Made by a program: the position numbers and the translations under genes. The notes below the pieces were generated by a model. The model was not told the DNA's origin. It worked only from the letters and a program-made list of their open reading frames with translations, and made no database searches. A stretch of DNA of 35,670 nt, taken from Caulobacteraceae bacterium. Its GTDB lineage: Bacteria > Pseudomonadota > Alphaproteobacteria > Caulobacterales > Caulobacteraceae. Location: assembly GCA_025359665.1 (NCBI GenBank), contig JANYFU010000142.1, positions 1 to 35,670 of the forward strand. The letters are read 5' to 3'. Positions 7,954 through 16,080 of this stretch are shown here, one piece after another. Every line of letters begins with the position of its first letter. The stretch's first letter is position 1.

Positions 7954-8943
7954 TCACGCCGTCCAATCCTCGGTATCGACCGTGGCCTGCATGGCGGGCG
8001 AGTATCGGGGTCCAGCGACCGTGCGCTGGTTCACCAGATCTTCGATCCGGGCCATAATGTCGGCCGAAAGGCTGATGTCAGCCGCCGCGGTGTTTTCGGC
8101 CATGTGCTCGGGGCTGCCAGTGCCCGGGATGGGCACCAAGGTCGGATCCTTTTGCAGCAGCCAGGCCAGACAGAGCTGAGCTGGCGTACACCCCGCCTCG
8201 CGCCCGATAGCCGAGAAGGCCGCCAGCAGTTTCAGATTTGCGGCCAGGGCCTCGCCCTGGAAGCGTGGCATGCCACTTCGGAAGTCGCCGGGCCCAAAGC
8301 GGGTAGGATCGCTGGCGCCCCCGGCCAGAAACCCGCGCGCCACGGGGCTGAAGGCCACGAAGGTCACCCCAAGTTCCCGGCAGGCGTCGAGGACGGCGAT
8401 CTCCGGGTTCCGCGTCCAGGGGGAATATTCGGTTTGCAGCGCCGCGATCGGATGGACGGCATGGGCTTTACGCAGAGTGGCCGCGCCAACTTCCGAAAGG
8501 CCGATGGCCTTGATCTTGCCGGCCTGGACCAGATCGGCCAGGGCGCCGACGCTGTCCTCGATCGGTACGCGCTTGTCCCAGCGGTGCAGGTAGTAGAGAT
8601 CAATCACCTCGACCCCCAGTCGGGCCAGGCTTTCATCACAGGTGGTCTTCAGTCGTTCCGGCGAGCCGTTAAGTTCGCGTTCCTCGCCCCGGGTCATGCC
8701 GCATTTCGACGCCAGCACGATCTGGTCGCGATGGGGCTTCAAGACCTCACCCACCAGCCGCTCATTGTGTCCCACCCCATAGACCGCGGCGGTGTCGAAG
8801 AACGTGTACCCAGCGTCGAGCGCCCCAAGCAGCACGCGCTCCGCCTGCTCGCGAGGGGGTGGCGGGCCGTAGCTGTGGGACAGACTCATGCAGCCAAGGC
8901 CGATGGCGGAGACCTCAAACGAGCCGATGCGACGCTTTTCCAT
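7954..8943 (-). CDS. Aldo/keto reductase
   Basis: This is a 329-residue NAD(P)H-dependent oxidoreductase with the AKR barrel. The catalytic tetrad is visible as D50 (FFDTAAVYG), Y55, K80 (LASKCG) and H120 (DLYYLHRWD). The C-terminal cofactor segment PIPGTGSPEHMAENTAA is also present. It resembles the large group of YakC/Tas-like bacterial aldo/keto reductases that reduce small aldehydes; the physiological substrate is unknown. It is convergent with mmcB, with a 27-base gap, and stands apart from the regA gene downstream, so it is probably monocistronic. Confidence 0.9.
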   Translation of the reverse strand: MEKRRIGSFEVSAIGLGCMSLSHSYGPPPPREQAERVLLGALDAGYTFFDTAAVYGVGHNERLVGEVLKPHRDQIVLASKCGMTRGEERELNGSPERLKTTCDESLARLGVEVIDLYYLHRWDKRVPIEDSVGALADLVQAGKIKAIGLSEVGAATLRKAHAVHPIAALQTEYSPWTRNPEIAVLDACRELGVTFVAFSPVARGFLAGGASDPTRFGPGDFRSGMPRFQGEALAANLKLLAAFSAIGREAGCTPAQLCLAWLLQKDPTLVPIPGTGSPEHMAENTAAADISLSADIMARIEDLVNQRTVAGPRYSPAMQATVDTEDWTA

Positions 8944-9022
8944 GGATGAATCTCTATCCGGAGTTTAGCCGCCGGAAAGGCCCGCAACCGCGGTCCTCGT
9001 CAAGCCACCCGAGCGTCTGGTG

Positions 9023-9577
9023 CTATCGCGGCGCGCGTTTGGACAGGATGCGCTGCAGAGTGCGGCGGTGCATATTCAGACGGCGCGCTGTTTCGGAGAC
9101 ATTATGTGAGCAGAGCTCATAGACCCGCTGGATATGCTCCCATCGCACACGGTCAGCGCTCATCGGGTTTTCCGGCGGTGGCGGCGGGGCGCCGGTACCC
9201 GCCGCCAACAGAGCGTTGACCACATCGTCGGCGTCGGCTGGCTTCGACAGATAATCGACGGCGCCGGCCTTCACCGCCGCGACCGCTGTGGCGATGTTGC
9301 CGTAGCCGGTCAGCATGACGATCCTGGCGTCCGGCCGGGTTTCGCGCAGGGCATCCACCACCGACAGACCAGACCCATCCTCCAGCCTCAGATCCAGAAC
9401 CGCGAAGGCTGGCGCACGCTCCCTGATCACCGCCAACGCTTCGGAAACACTTTCAACGGCAATGGTCTGAAATCCACGGGACTCCAGCGCCCGGCCCAAT
9501 CGCGAGCGCAGAGCGCTGTCGTCATCGAGCAACAGCAGTGTTCTGTCGGCTTGAGTTGTTCCCGTCATGTCATCCAT
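9023..9577 (-). CDS. regA: Redox response regulator RegA (PrrA/ActR family)
   Basis: At 184 residues this has the standard RegA/PrrA length. The receiver domain shows the acidic pocket LLDDD (17-20), phospho-acceptor D62 in VLDLRLEDGSGL, T90 in MLTGYGN and K112 in YLSKPAD. After a proline-rich linker (PPPPPENP) comes a Fis-type helix-turn-helix: ELCSHNVSETARRLNMHRRT. Family knowledge: RegA is phosphorylated by RegB and controls respiration, terminal oxidases and other oxygen-responsive genes. The gene lies 113 bases downstream of regB and has its own candidate promoter with a RegA-type box (9632-9666). Confidence 0.95.
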   Translation of the reverse strand: MDDMTGTTQADRTLLLLDDDSALRSRLGRALESRGFQTIAVESVSEALAVIRERAPAFAVLDLRLEDGSGLSVVDALRETRPDARIVMLTGYGNIATAVAAVKAGAVDYLSKPADADDVVNALLAAGTGAPPPPPENPMSADRVRWEHIQRVYELCSHNVSETARRLNMHRRTLQRILSKRAPR

Positions 9578-9631
9578 CGAAGCGTCTCGCGACCGGAACC
9601 ACTGGCTTGTGGCGAACGGCTAAGCTTGACC

Positions 9632-9666
9632 GCGTCACTATGTCGCCAATTTTCATTGTGTGACAA
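9632..9666 (-). promoter_or_regulatory. Candidate regA promoter overlapped by a RegA box
   Basis: On the minus strand TTGTCA (9661-9666) is separated by 18 bases from CATAGT (9637-9642), a fair -35/-10 pair. The segment GCGAC-ATAGT-GACGC (9632-9646) fits the RegA/PrrA recognition pattern GCGNC with variable spacing to GNCGC, and it covers the -10. The box is about 55 bases before the regA ATG. Autoregulation is inferred. Confidence 0.5.
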
Positions 9667-9690
9667 GTTACAGTTGCGCGAGGCGATATT

Positions 9691-11076
9691 TCATCTGTCA
9701 CTCGCCGATGGAGCTTCAATCCGCGATCGGCGCCAGCGGGCGGTGATGATGGCCCCGTGCTGGGAACCATTGGCAAAAGTGAGCCGGGCGCCGGAACGTT
9801 CAAGCAGGGTCTTGGCGATATACAAGCCCAGGCCCATCCCGATGTGACCGGTTCTGGAGCCCTGTCCATCTGGGCGACTCGTAACATAGGGCTCACCCAG
9901 CTTCGGCAGTATGGCGGCCGAAAAGCCCGGCCCGTCGTCTCGCACCTCAACCGATAGGTATTCAGCGTCGAAGCGCACGGTCAACAGGATCTCACCCCGG
10001 GCGAAATCGAAAGCGTTTTCCACCATCGTCGAGATGGCGTGGATGATTTCGGGGCGTCGCCAAAGATCCGGCGCGGCCATGCCCGGCGGTCCGCTGACCA
10101 CCGCTTCAACGCGTATATTGGGCGACTTGGCATAGGGCTCCACGATCTCCCGCACGAATTGCAGCAGGCTCATCCGTTCATGCAGGGCGTCCTGGCGTTC
10201 GGGCTCTTCGGCCAGGCGGCGGAGAATATCCCGGCATCGCCGGGCCTGTTCGACCATGAGAACGGCGTCGTCGCGCAGGGGGCCTTCGGGCGCCTCCCGC
10301 GCCATCTCGGTCGCGACGATGGCGATGGTGGCCAGGGGTGTGCCCATCTCGTGAGCCATGGCCGCCGACAGCGCGCCCAGGGCCGAAAGTCGCTGTTCCC
10401 TGGCCAGCACGGTTTCTGTCAGGTGAAGCGCCAGTTCCCGCCGCGCGCCCTGCGAGGACGACCAGATCGCATAGGTGGTCGCGAACGCCAGTGCGACGAT
10501 CAAGGCCATCGAGCGGCTGAGCCGATAGACGGCGTAGTCCGTCCCCGGGCCGACGGAATGAAACCACGGAGGGGCCGCAGCCTCCATGGCCAGAACCAGG
10601 GCGGCGATGACACCCAGGACGCAAAGACCGATGGCGTGACGCGAGGGCAGCGCGTTGCCGCCCACGGAAATCGGGAAGATCAACATCAAGGCGAACGGAT
10701 TCACCACCCCACCGGTCAGGAACAGCAGGATCGTCAATTGTATGATGTCAAAGACGAGCTGGGCGGTGACTTCCCAGGGCCGGGCTTGGCGCCGCGCCAG
10801 CGGTGACAGCGCCATAATGAGGTTCGCCGCCGCGCTGACACCGATCAGGGCCGCGCAGGGCCCATAGTTGAATGGCCATTTCAGCACCAGCCACGTCACC
10901 AGCACGATCTGAATCTGTCCCAGGATCAATATACCGCGCAGCACGATCAGCGTGCGCCCGTTTATCCGATGGCTCGGACCCGGACGGGCTAGCGCGGTCT
11001 CGGGCGCGCCGCGACCCGCCGAGATCGCCCCAGGCAATGCCGACATCAAAGTGGCGAGGGTTATTCTCGGTGGCAT
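9691..11076 (-). CDS. regB: Redox sensor histidine kinase RegB (PrrB/ActS family)
   Basis: The 461-residue membrane kinase has six predicted transmembrane segments between about residues 45 and 205, then the dimerisation and ATPase domains. RegB-specific features are visible. The quinone-sensing heptapeptide GGVVNPF is at 122-128, the phospho-acceptor H242 is in MAHEMGTPL, and the redox-active cysteine C281 lies in ARRCRDIL. N-box NAFDFARG, G-box DDGPGF and GMGLGLYIAKTLL follow. It autophosphorylates and donates to RegA according to quinone and oxygen state. It is divergent from senC, as in Rhodobacter-type reg loci; here regA follows regB. The start is ATG 11076; the first 30 residues are poorly conserved, so a later start is possible. 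Confidence 0.95.
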   Translation of the reverse strand: MPPRITLATLMSALPGAISAGRGAPETALARPGPSHRINGRTLIVLRGILILGQIQIVLVTWLVLKWPFNYGPCAALIGVSAAANLIMALSPLARRQARPWEVTAQLVFDIIQLTILLFLTGGVVNPFALMLIFPISVGGNALPSRHAIGLCVLGVIAALVLAMEAAAPPWFHSVGPGTDYAVYRLSRSMALIVALAFATTYAIWSSSQGARRELALHLTETVLAREQRLSALGALSAAMAHEMGTPLATIAIVATEMAREAPEGPLRDDAVLMVEQARRCRDILRRLAEEPERQDALHERMSLLQFVREIVEPYAKSPNIRVEAVVSGPPGMAAPDLWRRPEIIHAISTMVENAFDFARGEILLTVRFDAEYLSVEVRDDGPGFSAAILPKLGEPYVTSRPDGQGSRTGHIGMGLGLYIAKTLLERSGARLTFANGSQHGAIITARWRRSRIEAPSASDR

Positions 11077-11137
11077 GATCGCCAGAATGCGCCCAAAAAG
11101 CCCGCCGCGCGAGGGCTACCGTGAGCGGGAAAACGAG

Positions 11138-11722
11138 ATGAAACCTTGGATATGGACAGGACTCGTCGCCACCGTGCTGATGGTGGTCCTTGGGCTGTTC
11201 GCATGGCGCTCGACCTCTCGGCCGCCATCGTCAAGCGACATCGGCGGACCGTTTCATCTGGTGGATCAGAGCGGCGCGGCCGTTGACGAACGTCTATTGG
11301 CCGGAAAATGGTCCGCTGTATTCTTTGGCTATACCTACTGCCCGGACGTCTGTCCGACCACGCTGGCGACCCTCGGCCAGGCGGTCACCGCTCTGGGCGA
11401 TCGGTCTGGCCAGTTTCAGGTGGTGTTCATCACGGTCGACCCCGAACGCGACACGCCAAAAGCCATGGCCGCCTATCTGGATAGCGCGTCCTTCCCCAAG
11501 GCGACCCGCGGCCTGACCGGCTCGCCAGCCCAGATCGCGGCTGTGGCCCACGCCTATCACGTATACTACCAAAAGGCGCCCCAGGGCGCGTCCTACACGA
11601 TGGACCACTCGGCGGTGGTCTATCTGATAGACCCTGGCGGCCGGTTCGTCAGGCCTCTGGATGTCACGGCCCCGCCGCCGGATGTCGCGGGCCAGATCCT
11701 CGCGGCCATGGGCGGGGCTTGA
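11138..11722 (+). CDS. senC: SCO1/SenC copper chaperone
   Basis: The 194-residue protein has an N-terminal membrane anchor (WIWTGLVATVLMVVLGLFAW, residues 4-23) and a periplasmic thioredoxin-like domain. The copper ligands of Sco proteins are all present: C68-PDV-C72 in YTYCPDVCPTT and H157 in YTMDHSAVVYL. Sco proteins deliver copper to, or reduce, the CuA site of cytochrome oxidase. The ATG at 11138 was chosen because it gives a canonical short cytosolic tail before the membrane segment and leaves 61 bases to the divergent regB start; an in-frame ATG at 11087 is an alternative. The divergent regB-senC arrangement links it to redox control. Confidence 0.93.
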   Translation: MKPWIWTGLVATVLMVVLGLFAWRSTSRPPSSSDIGGPFHLVDQSGAAVDERLLAGKWSAVFFGYTYCPDVCPTTLATLGQAVTALGDRSGQFQVVFITVDPERDTPKAMAAYLDSASFPKATRGLTGSPAQIAAVAHAYHVYYQKAPQGASYTMDHSAVVYLIDPGGRFVRPLDVTAPPPDVAGQILAAMGGA

Positions 11723-11799
11723 CTGGGCCGCATGACGCCGGCGGACTCCGGAACTCCAACTCATCGGATTTGTAATAAATCCTAACAGTTCTCCCGCCG

Positions 11800-11824
11800 C
11801 TCCCACCGATGGGAGTTAACCTTC
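11800..11824 (+). terminator. Possible terminator after senC
   Basis: CTCCCA (11800-11805) and TGGGAG (11810-11815) form a perfect six-base stem with a CCGA loop, followed by TTAACCTTC. It lies about 80 bases after the senC stop and before phaZ. The T-run is poor, so termination is only possible. Confidence 0.35.
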
Positions 11825-11927
11825 GTTTGCATCCCGGCGGCGGTGTCGCGCCTCCGGCGCGTATTCGATCGCTGGACTTGAACAAGGCGGGGGGCCATAT
11901 CCGCGAGGTACAACATAGCGAGACTCG

Positions 11928-13178
11928 ATGCTCTACGCCCTTCATGAAGCCACCTACAGATCAACCGCGCCCCTCACCGCCGCGGCCCACTGGGCTCGGG
12001 ACTTCTGGCGATCGCCGCTCAATCTGGCTGGCGACACTGACCTGGGGCGCAACCTGTATGCTTCGGCCGATCTGTTCGCCAATCTGACGCGGCGCTACGG
12101 CAAGCCGGCCTGGCGGATCGATCAGGTAACCGTGGCCGGGCGTGTCGTGCCGGTGGCCTGTGAGACAGCCTGGGCGTCGCCCTGGGTCACCGTGCGGCGC
12201 TTTCGCCGGGACCCGGACGCTCTGCGGGCCGCCGGCGCCGATGTAGAAACGCCGGCCGTTGTGATTGTCGCGCCGCTGTCGGGACACTTCGCGACCCTGC
12301 TTCGGGGCACGGTGGAAACCTTTCTGATCGATCACGATGTCTATGTCACCGATTGGTCCAACGCCCGGGACGTACCGATCGGCGAGGGCCGGTTTGGCTT
12401 TCAGGACTACGTGAAGACCGTCATCGCCATACTCGGCAGCCTGGGCCGCCGCGCCCATGTGGTGGCGGTCTGTCAGCCAGGGCCAGCCGTCCTGGCCGCC
12501 ACCGCCTTGATGTCGGAAGACAACGATCCGATGCGGCCGGCCAGCCTGACCCTGATGGGATCGCCCATAGACGCCCGCCTATCGCCGACCGTAACCAACA
12601 AGCTGGCTGAGGAACGCCCGTTCACCTGGTTCCAGTCCAATATGATCTACACCGCGCCTTGGCCCTACGCGGGCGCGTTTCGCCGGGTCTATCCCGGGTT
12701 CGTGCAGCTCTACAGCTTCATGTCCATGAACGCCGCCGCGCACCAAGCAGCTCACCGCAGGTATTTCGACGACATGGTCAGGGGCGACGGCGACTCGGCG
12801 GAAAAACATCGCGAGTTCTACGACGAGTATCTGAGCGTGCTCGATCTGACCGAGGAGTTCTATCTGGAAACCATCGACATTGTGTTCCAGCGCTACCTGC
12901 TGCCCAAGGGTCAATTGACCCAGGGCGACCGCAAGGTCGATCTCACCGCCATCAAAGATGTGGCGCTGATGACCGTCGAGGGCGAGCGGGACGATATCTC
13001 CGGCGTGGGTCAGACCCAGGCCGCCCATGCGCTATGCATCAATACGCCGGACAACATGCGGGAACTGTATGTCCAACCGGGGGTCGGCCATTATGGCGTC
13101 TTCAACGGCCGGCGCTTCGACCAGGAAATCTATCCCCGTGTGCGCGACTTCATCGCCCGGCGCGAGGCCATGGGTTAG
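11928..13178 (+). CDS. phaZ: Intracellular polyhydroxyalkanoate depolymerase
   Basis: PhaZ hydrolyses native intracellular PHB granules to mobilise stored carbon. The 416-residue protein has the family length and an alpha/beta-hydrolase core with a cysteine nucleophile. C182 is in VAVCQPGPAVLAA, D355 in VEGERDDISG, and H388 in GVGHYGVFNGRR, nearly the same numbering as I recall for Ralstonia PhaZ1. The N-terminus MLYALHEATYRSTAPLTAAA is typical. There is no signal peptide. The Shine-Dalgarno is weak (CGAGA). It probably has its own promoter in the 200-base gap after senC and ends 36 bases before the metallopeptidase gene on the same strand, with which it may be co-transcribed. Confidence 0.95.
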   Translation: MLYALHEATYRSTAPLTAAAHWARDFWRSPLNLAGDTDLGRNLYASADLFANLTRRYGKPAWRIDQVTVAGRVVPVACETAWASPWVTVRRFRRDPDALRAAGADVETPAVVIVAPLSGHFATLLRGTVETFLIDHDVYVTDWSNARDVPIGEGRFGFQDYVKTVIAILGSLGRRAHVVAVCQPGPAVLAATALMSEDNDPMRPASLTLMGSPIDARLSPTVTNKLAEERPFTWFQSNMIYTAPWPYAGAFRRVYPGFVQLYSFMSMNAAAHQAAHRRYFDDMVRGDGDSAEKHREFYDEYLSVLDLTEEFYLETIDIVFQRYLLPKGQLTQGDRKVDLTAIKDVALMTVEGERDDISGVGQTQAAHALCINTPDNMRELYVQPGVGHYGVFNGRRFDQEIYPRVRDFIARREAMG

Positions 13179-13214
13179 ACAAAGGCGAGCCGATCCCGCT
13201 TCGCCCGAGTCGTC

Positions 13215-13967
13215 ATGAGCCTGTTTGGACCCCGATACGCCGATGGCCAGGTGCTCGATTTAGGTGGCCTGTGGGTTCGCCTGAAGGTCAACGCCCGGGC
13301 CAAGCGGATTTCCCTGCGGGTGGATAAGGTCAAGGGCGTTGCGATCGCCGTGGCTCCGACCCAGCGACGCCTAGCGGACGCGGCGGCCTTCGCCCGGTCG
13401 CGCCAGGCCTGGTTGGCCGATCGCCTCGCCGAGACCACACCTGTCGATCCGCCTCTCGCCGCCGGCGACACCCTCGCCGTGTTCGATGTGCCCTGGACCT
13501 TGCAACCGGATGGGCGCCGACCCCGGTTGGAGGCCGGATCCGACACGGCGGGTCTTAGGCTGATGGGCTGTGGCGAGGACGAGGTGGATCCGGGGCTGGT
13601 GATCCGGGCCATCCGGCGGCAGGCCGCCGTCACCTACGACCAGCGGGTCGAATTTCACTGTGCCGCCCTTGGTGCGCCCAAGCCTTCCCTGGCGCTTATC
13701 GACGCCCGGACCCGATGGGGATCCTGTACCCCGGCGGGATCCGGGCGGGTTGGCTCGATCCGGGTTTCCTGGCGCCTCGCCCTGGCGCCGTTCGAGGTGG
13801 CCGACTACGTCGTCGCCCACGAGTGCGCCCATCTGCTCGAAGCCAACCATGGCCCAAGATTCTGGGCTCATGTCCGGACCCTCGTGGGTGACGAGAAACC
13901 GCACCGCGCCTGGCTGCGTCGCCACGGCGCCTCGCTTCACGCCGTTCTGGCGAAGGCGCCGACCTAA
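13215..13967 (+). CDS. YgjP-like zinc metallopeptidase
   Basis: This 250-residue protein belongs to the YgjP/DUF45 group of M48-like metallopeptidases. The C-terminal half carries TRWGSC (166-171), the zinc motif H202-E-C-A-H206 in VVAHECAHLLEANHGPRFW, and H212. The N-terminal half has the family start, with an RISLRVD strand. The cellular substrate of this family is not established. The final TAA overlaps the TAG of the convergent penicillin-binding protein gene in CTAA at 13964-13967. The short distance from phaZ suggests possible read-through from there. Confidence 0.85.
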   Translation: MSLFGPRYADGQVLDLGGLWVRLKVNARAKRISLRVDKVKGVAIAVAPTQRRLADAAAFARSRQAWLADRLAETTPVDPPLAAGDTLAVFDVPWTLQPDGRRPRLEAGSDTAGLRLMGCGEDEVDPGLVIRAIRRQAAVTYDQRVEFHCAALGAPKPSLALIDARTRWGSCTPAGSGRVGSIRVSWRLALAPFEVADYVVAHECAHLLEANHGPRFWAHVRTLVGDEKPHRAWLRRHGASLHAVLAKAPT

Positions 13968-15928
13968 AACGGCGTGGAATCGCCGCGTCCACGGGGCGCT
14001 CGCGGGTCGGGCTGCGGAGACTCGGAATCCAGCGGGGGCGGCGCCTCGTCCGAGGGTGTCGCGTCTGTCGAGTCACTGGTGGCGGCAGGCGGCGCCGGGC
14101 CGCCGGGAATGGGCTGGGCCGCCAGTCGAGGCAGGGCCGCCACCATGAAGTCTCGCCATATCTCGGCGGGCGCGCCCCCACCGGTGACCTTTCTCATCGG
14201 GGTGTTGTCGTCCTTGCCGACCCACACCGCCGTGACAAAGCCACCGGTAAATCCAATGAACCAGGCGTCCTTGTAATCACTGGTGGTGCCGGTCTTGCCA
14301 GCTAGGTCGTAACCCCCAATCTTAGCTCGCGCGCCGGTGCCGAAGGCAATCACGCCGCGTAGCATCTGGTCCATCTCGCCCAGCGCCGGTTCGTTGATTA
14401 CCGCCACCTTGGCGGGCAGTGCGGCGGCGTGATCGTAGAGAACCTTGCCGGTGGCGGTGCGAATACGCTCAATGCCATAGCCATGGGCCTTGAACCCGCC
14501 GTTGCCGAAGGCGTCATAGGCCTGGGCCATCTCCATCGGACTGACCTCCACCGCGCCCAGGGCCATCGAGGGATCGGTCTGGATCGGCGAGGTGATGCCC
14601 AGGCGATGGGCGGCTTCGGCCACTTTGTCGGTGCCCACCTGATTGGCCAGCCGCGCGGCGACAGTGTTGATCGACTGGGCCAGGGCCGTCCGCAGGTCGA
14701 TCGCGCCAAGATAGCGCCCGGTATAGTTTCGGGGCGTCCAGTTGCCGATGGTGATGGGTTCGTCCACCACCGGCTCGTCGGGGGTGTGGCCGTTCTCCAT
14801 GGCGGTCAGATAGACAAATGGCTTGAAGGCCGAGCCCGCCTGGCGGCGCGCGGCGGTGGCCCGGTCGAACTGACTTTCGGCATAGTCCGCGCCGCCCACA
14901 TAGGCGCGAAGCCGGCCTTCGCCGTCCATGGCCACGAGGGCCCCCTGCTGAACGCCTTCGCCCGCGTGGCCGGCGACACCCGAGCGGATGGCCTGTTCCG
15001 CCGCGGCCTGGATCGGCAGGTCCAAGGTGGTTTCCACCACCAGATCCTCGGTCGGCTCGCCCACCTGCGAGCGGACCTGGGCGTCAAGCCAATCGACGAA
15101 ATATTGCGCGCGCTGATTGGCCAGCCGCGCCGAGACATGAACCGGATGGCTGAAGGCGGCGTCCCGCTGGGCGGCGGTAATCGCGCCCATGCGTTGCATC
15201 TCTTGAAGTACGAGGGTTGCGCGCTTGGCGGCGCGGTCGCTGTTGGCTGCGGGATTGTATCGTGTCGGCCCCTTCATGGTGGCGGCCAGCAGGGCCGCTT
15301 CGCCAAGTGTCAGGTCCGAAGCGGGCTTGTTGAAGTACCGCTGGGCCGCCGCCTCGATACCGTAGGCGCCGCCGCCGAAACTGACCCGGTTCAGATACAG
15401 CGCCAGGATCTGCGACTTGCTGAAATGCAGTTCCAGCCAGACCGCCAGGATCAGCTCCTGAGCTTTGCGGCGATAATTCTGGCGCTGGTTCAGGAACAGA
15501 TTACGCGCCAGCTGCTGGGTGATCGTCGATCCCCCTCGCAGCGGGCCGCCGCGATGGCTCAGATTATAGATTTCCGACCGCGCCATCCCCCAGGGGTTGA
15601 AGCCCAGGTGGTGATAGAACTGCCGATCCTCGATCGCCACGAAGGCGGCCGGGACATAGGGCGGAAGGGCATTGATGTCGGCTGGCGGCGCGAACTGGCT
15701 GCCACGAACGGCGACAACGGCGCCGGAGCGATCCAGGTAGGTGATCGAGGGCTGGCGCTTGACGTCATAGAGCTTGGAGGTGTCCGGCAGATCGGTGGCG
15801 AACACCGCCAGAAAGCCTACGACGAAGATCAGCCCCCAGACGCCCAGGACCAATGTCCAGTAGAGCAGAGCGCCCAGCGGAGTGCGCCCACGCCGGGGCG
15901 GCGGCCCACCGCCTTCAGCCTGTGTCAT
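13964..15928 (-). CDS. Class A penicillin-binding protein (PBP1A-type bifunctional peptidoglycan synthase)
   Basis: The 654-residue protein has a short cytosolic tail, one membrane anchor (about residues 18-45), a glycosyltransferase-51 domain and a transpeptidase domain. The GT catalytic Glu is E100 in AIEDRQFYHH, followed by GGSTITQQLARNLF. The transpeptidase motifs are S366-A-F-K369, S419-I-N421 and K545-T-G547 (AGKTGTTSDYKDAWF). The C-terminal 50 residues are a Pro/Ser/Asp-rich tail. It polymerises and cross-links peptidoglycan in the periplasm. Start 15928 was chosen because AAGGA lies six bases before it; the frame stays open upstream, but the extra sequence is Arg-rich shadow coding that overlaps recQ. 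It resembles the shorter PbpC/1A forms without an OB insert. Confidence 0.93.
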   Translation of the reverse strand: MTQAEGGGPPPRRGRTPLGALLYWTLVLGVWGLIFVVGFLAVFATDLPDTSKLYDVKRQPSITYLDRSGAVVAVRGSQFAPPADINALPPYVPAAFVAIEDRQFYHHLGFNPWGMARSEIYNLSHRGGPLRGGSTITQQLARNLFLNQRQNYRRKAQELILAVWLELHFSKSQILALYLNRVSFGGGAYGIEAAAQRYFNKPASDLTLGEAALLAATMKGPTRYNPAANSDRAAKRATLVLQEMQRMGAITAAQRDAAFSHPVHVSARLANQRAQYFVDWLDAQVRSQVGEPTEDLVVETTLDLPIQAAAEQAIRSGVAGHAGEGVQQGALVAMDGEGRLRAYVGGADYAESQFDRATAARRQAGSAFKPFVYLTAMENGHTPDEPVVDEPITIGNWTPRNYTGRYLGAIDLRTALAQSINTVAARLANQVGTDKVAEAAHRLGITSPIQTDPSMALGAVEVSPMEMAQAYDAFGNGGFKAHGYGIERIRTATGKVLYDHAAALPAKVAVINEPALGEMDQMLRGVIAFGTGARAKIGGYDLAGKTGTTSDYKDAWFIGFTGGFVTAVWVGKDDNTPMRKVTGGGAPAEIWRDFMVAALPRLAAQPIPGGPAPPAATSDSTDATPSDEAPPPLDSESPQPDPRAPRGRGDSTPF

Positions 15929-16080
15929 GCGCCATCCTTGGCCTGGGTTCCGCGTCCCTTCGCGCTTCAATAGCGGAAGCAGAGATGTGGCGCGAGGGCG
16001 TTGAGGAAGGCTTAAGACTACGGCCTGGGCGGGTCGCGAGGCGGCTTCCGGCGCGCCGCGACGCCTGCCATAAGCGCCCG

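Noticed and set aside
14429-15973. Long plus-strand open frame (514 codons) opposite the PBP gene
   Set aside because: It is antisense to a fully recognisable penicillin-binding protein and its translation is a low-complexity shadow typical of GC-rich DNA.
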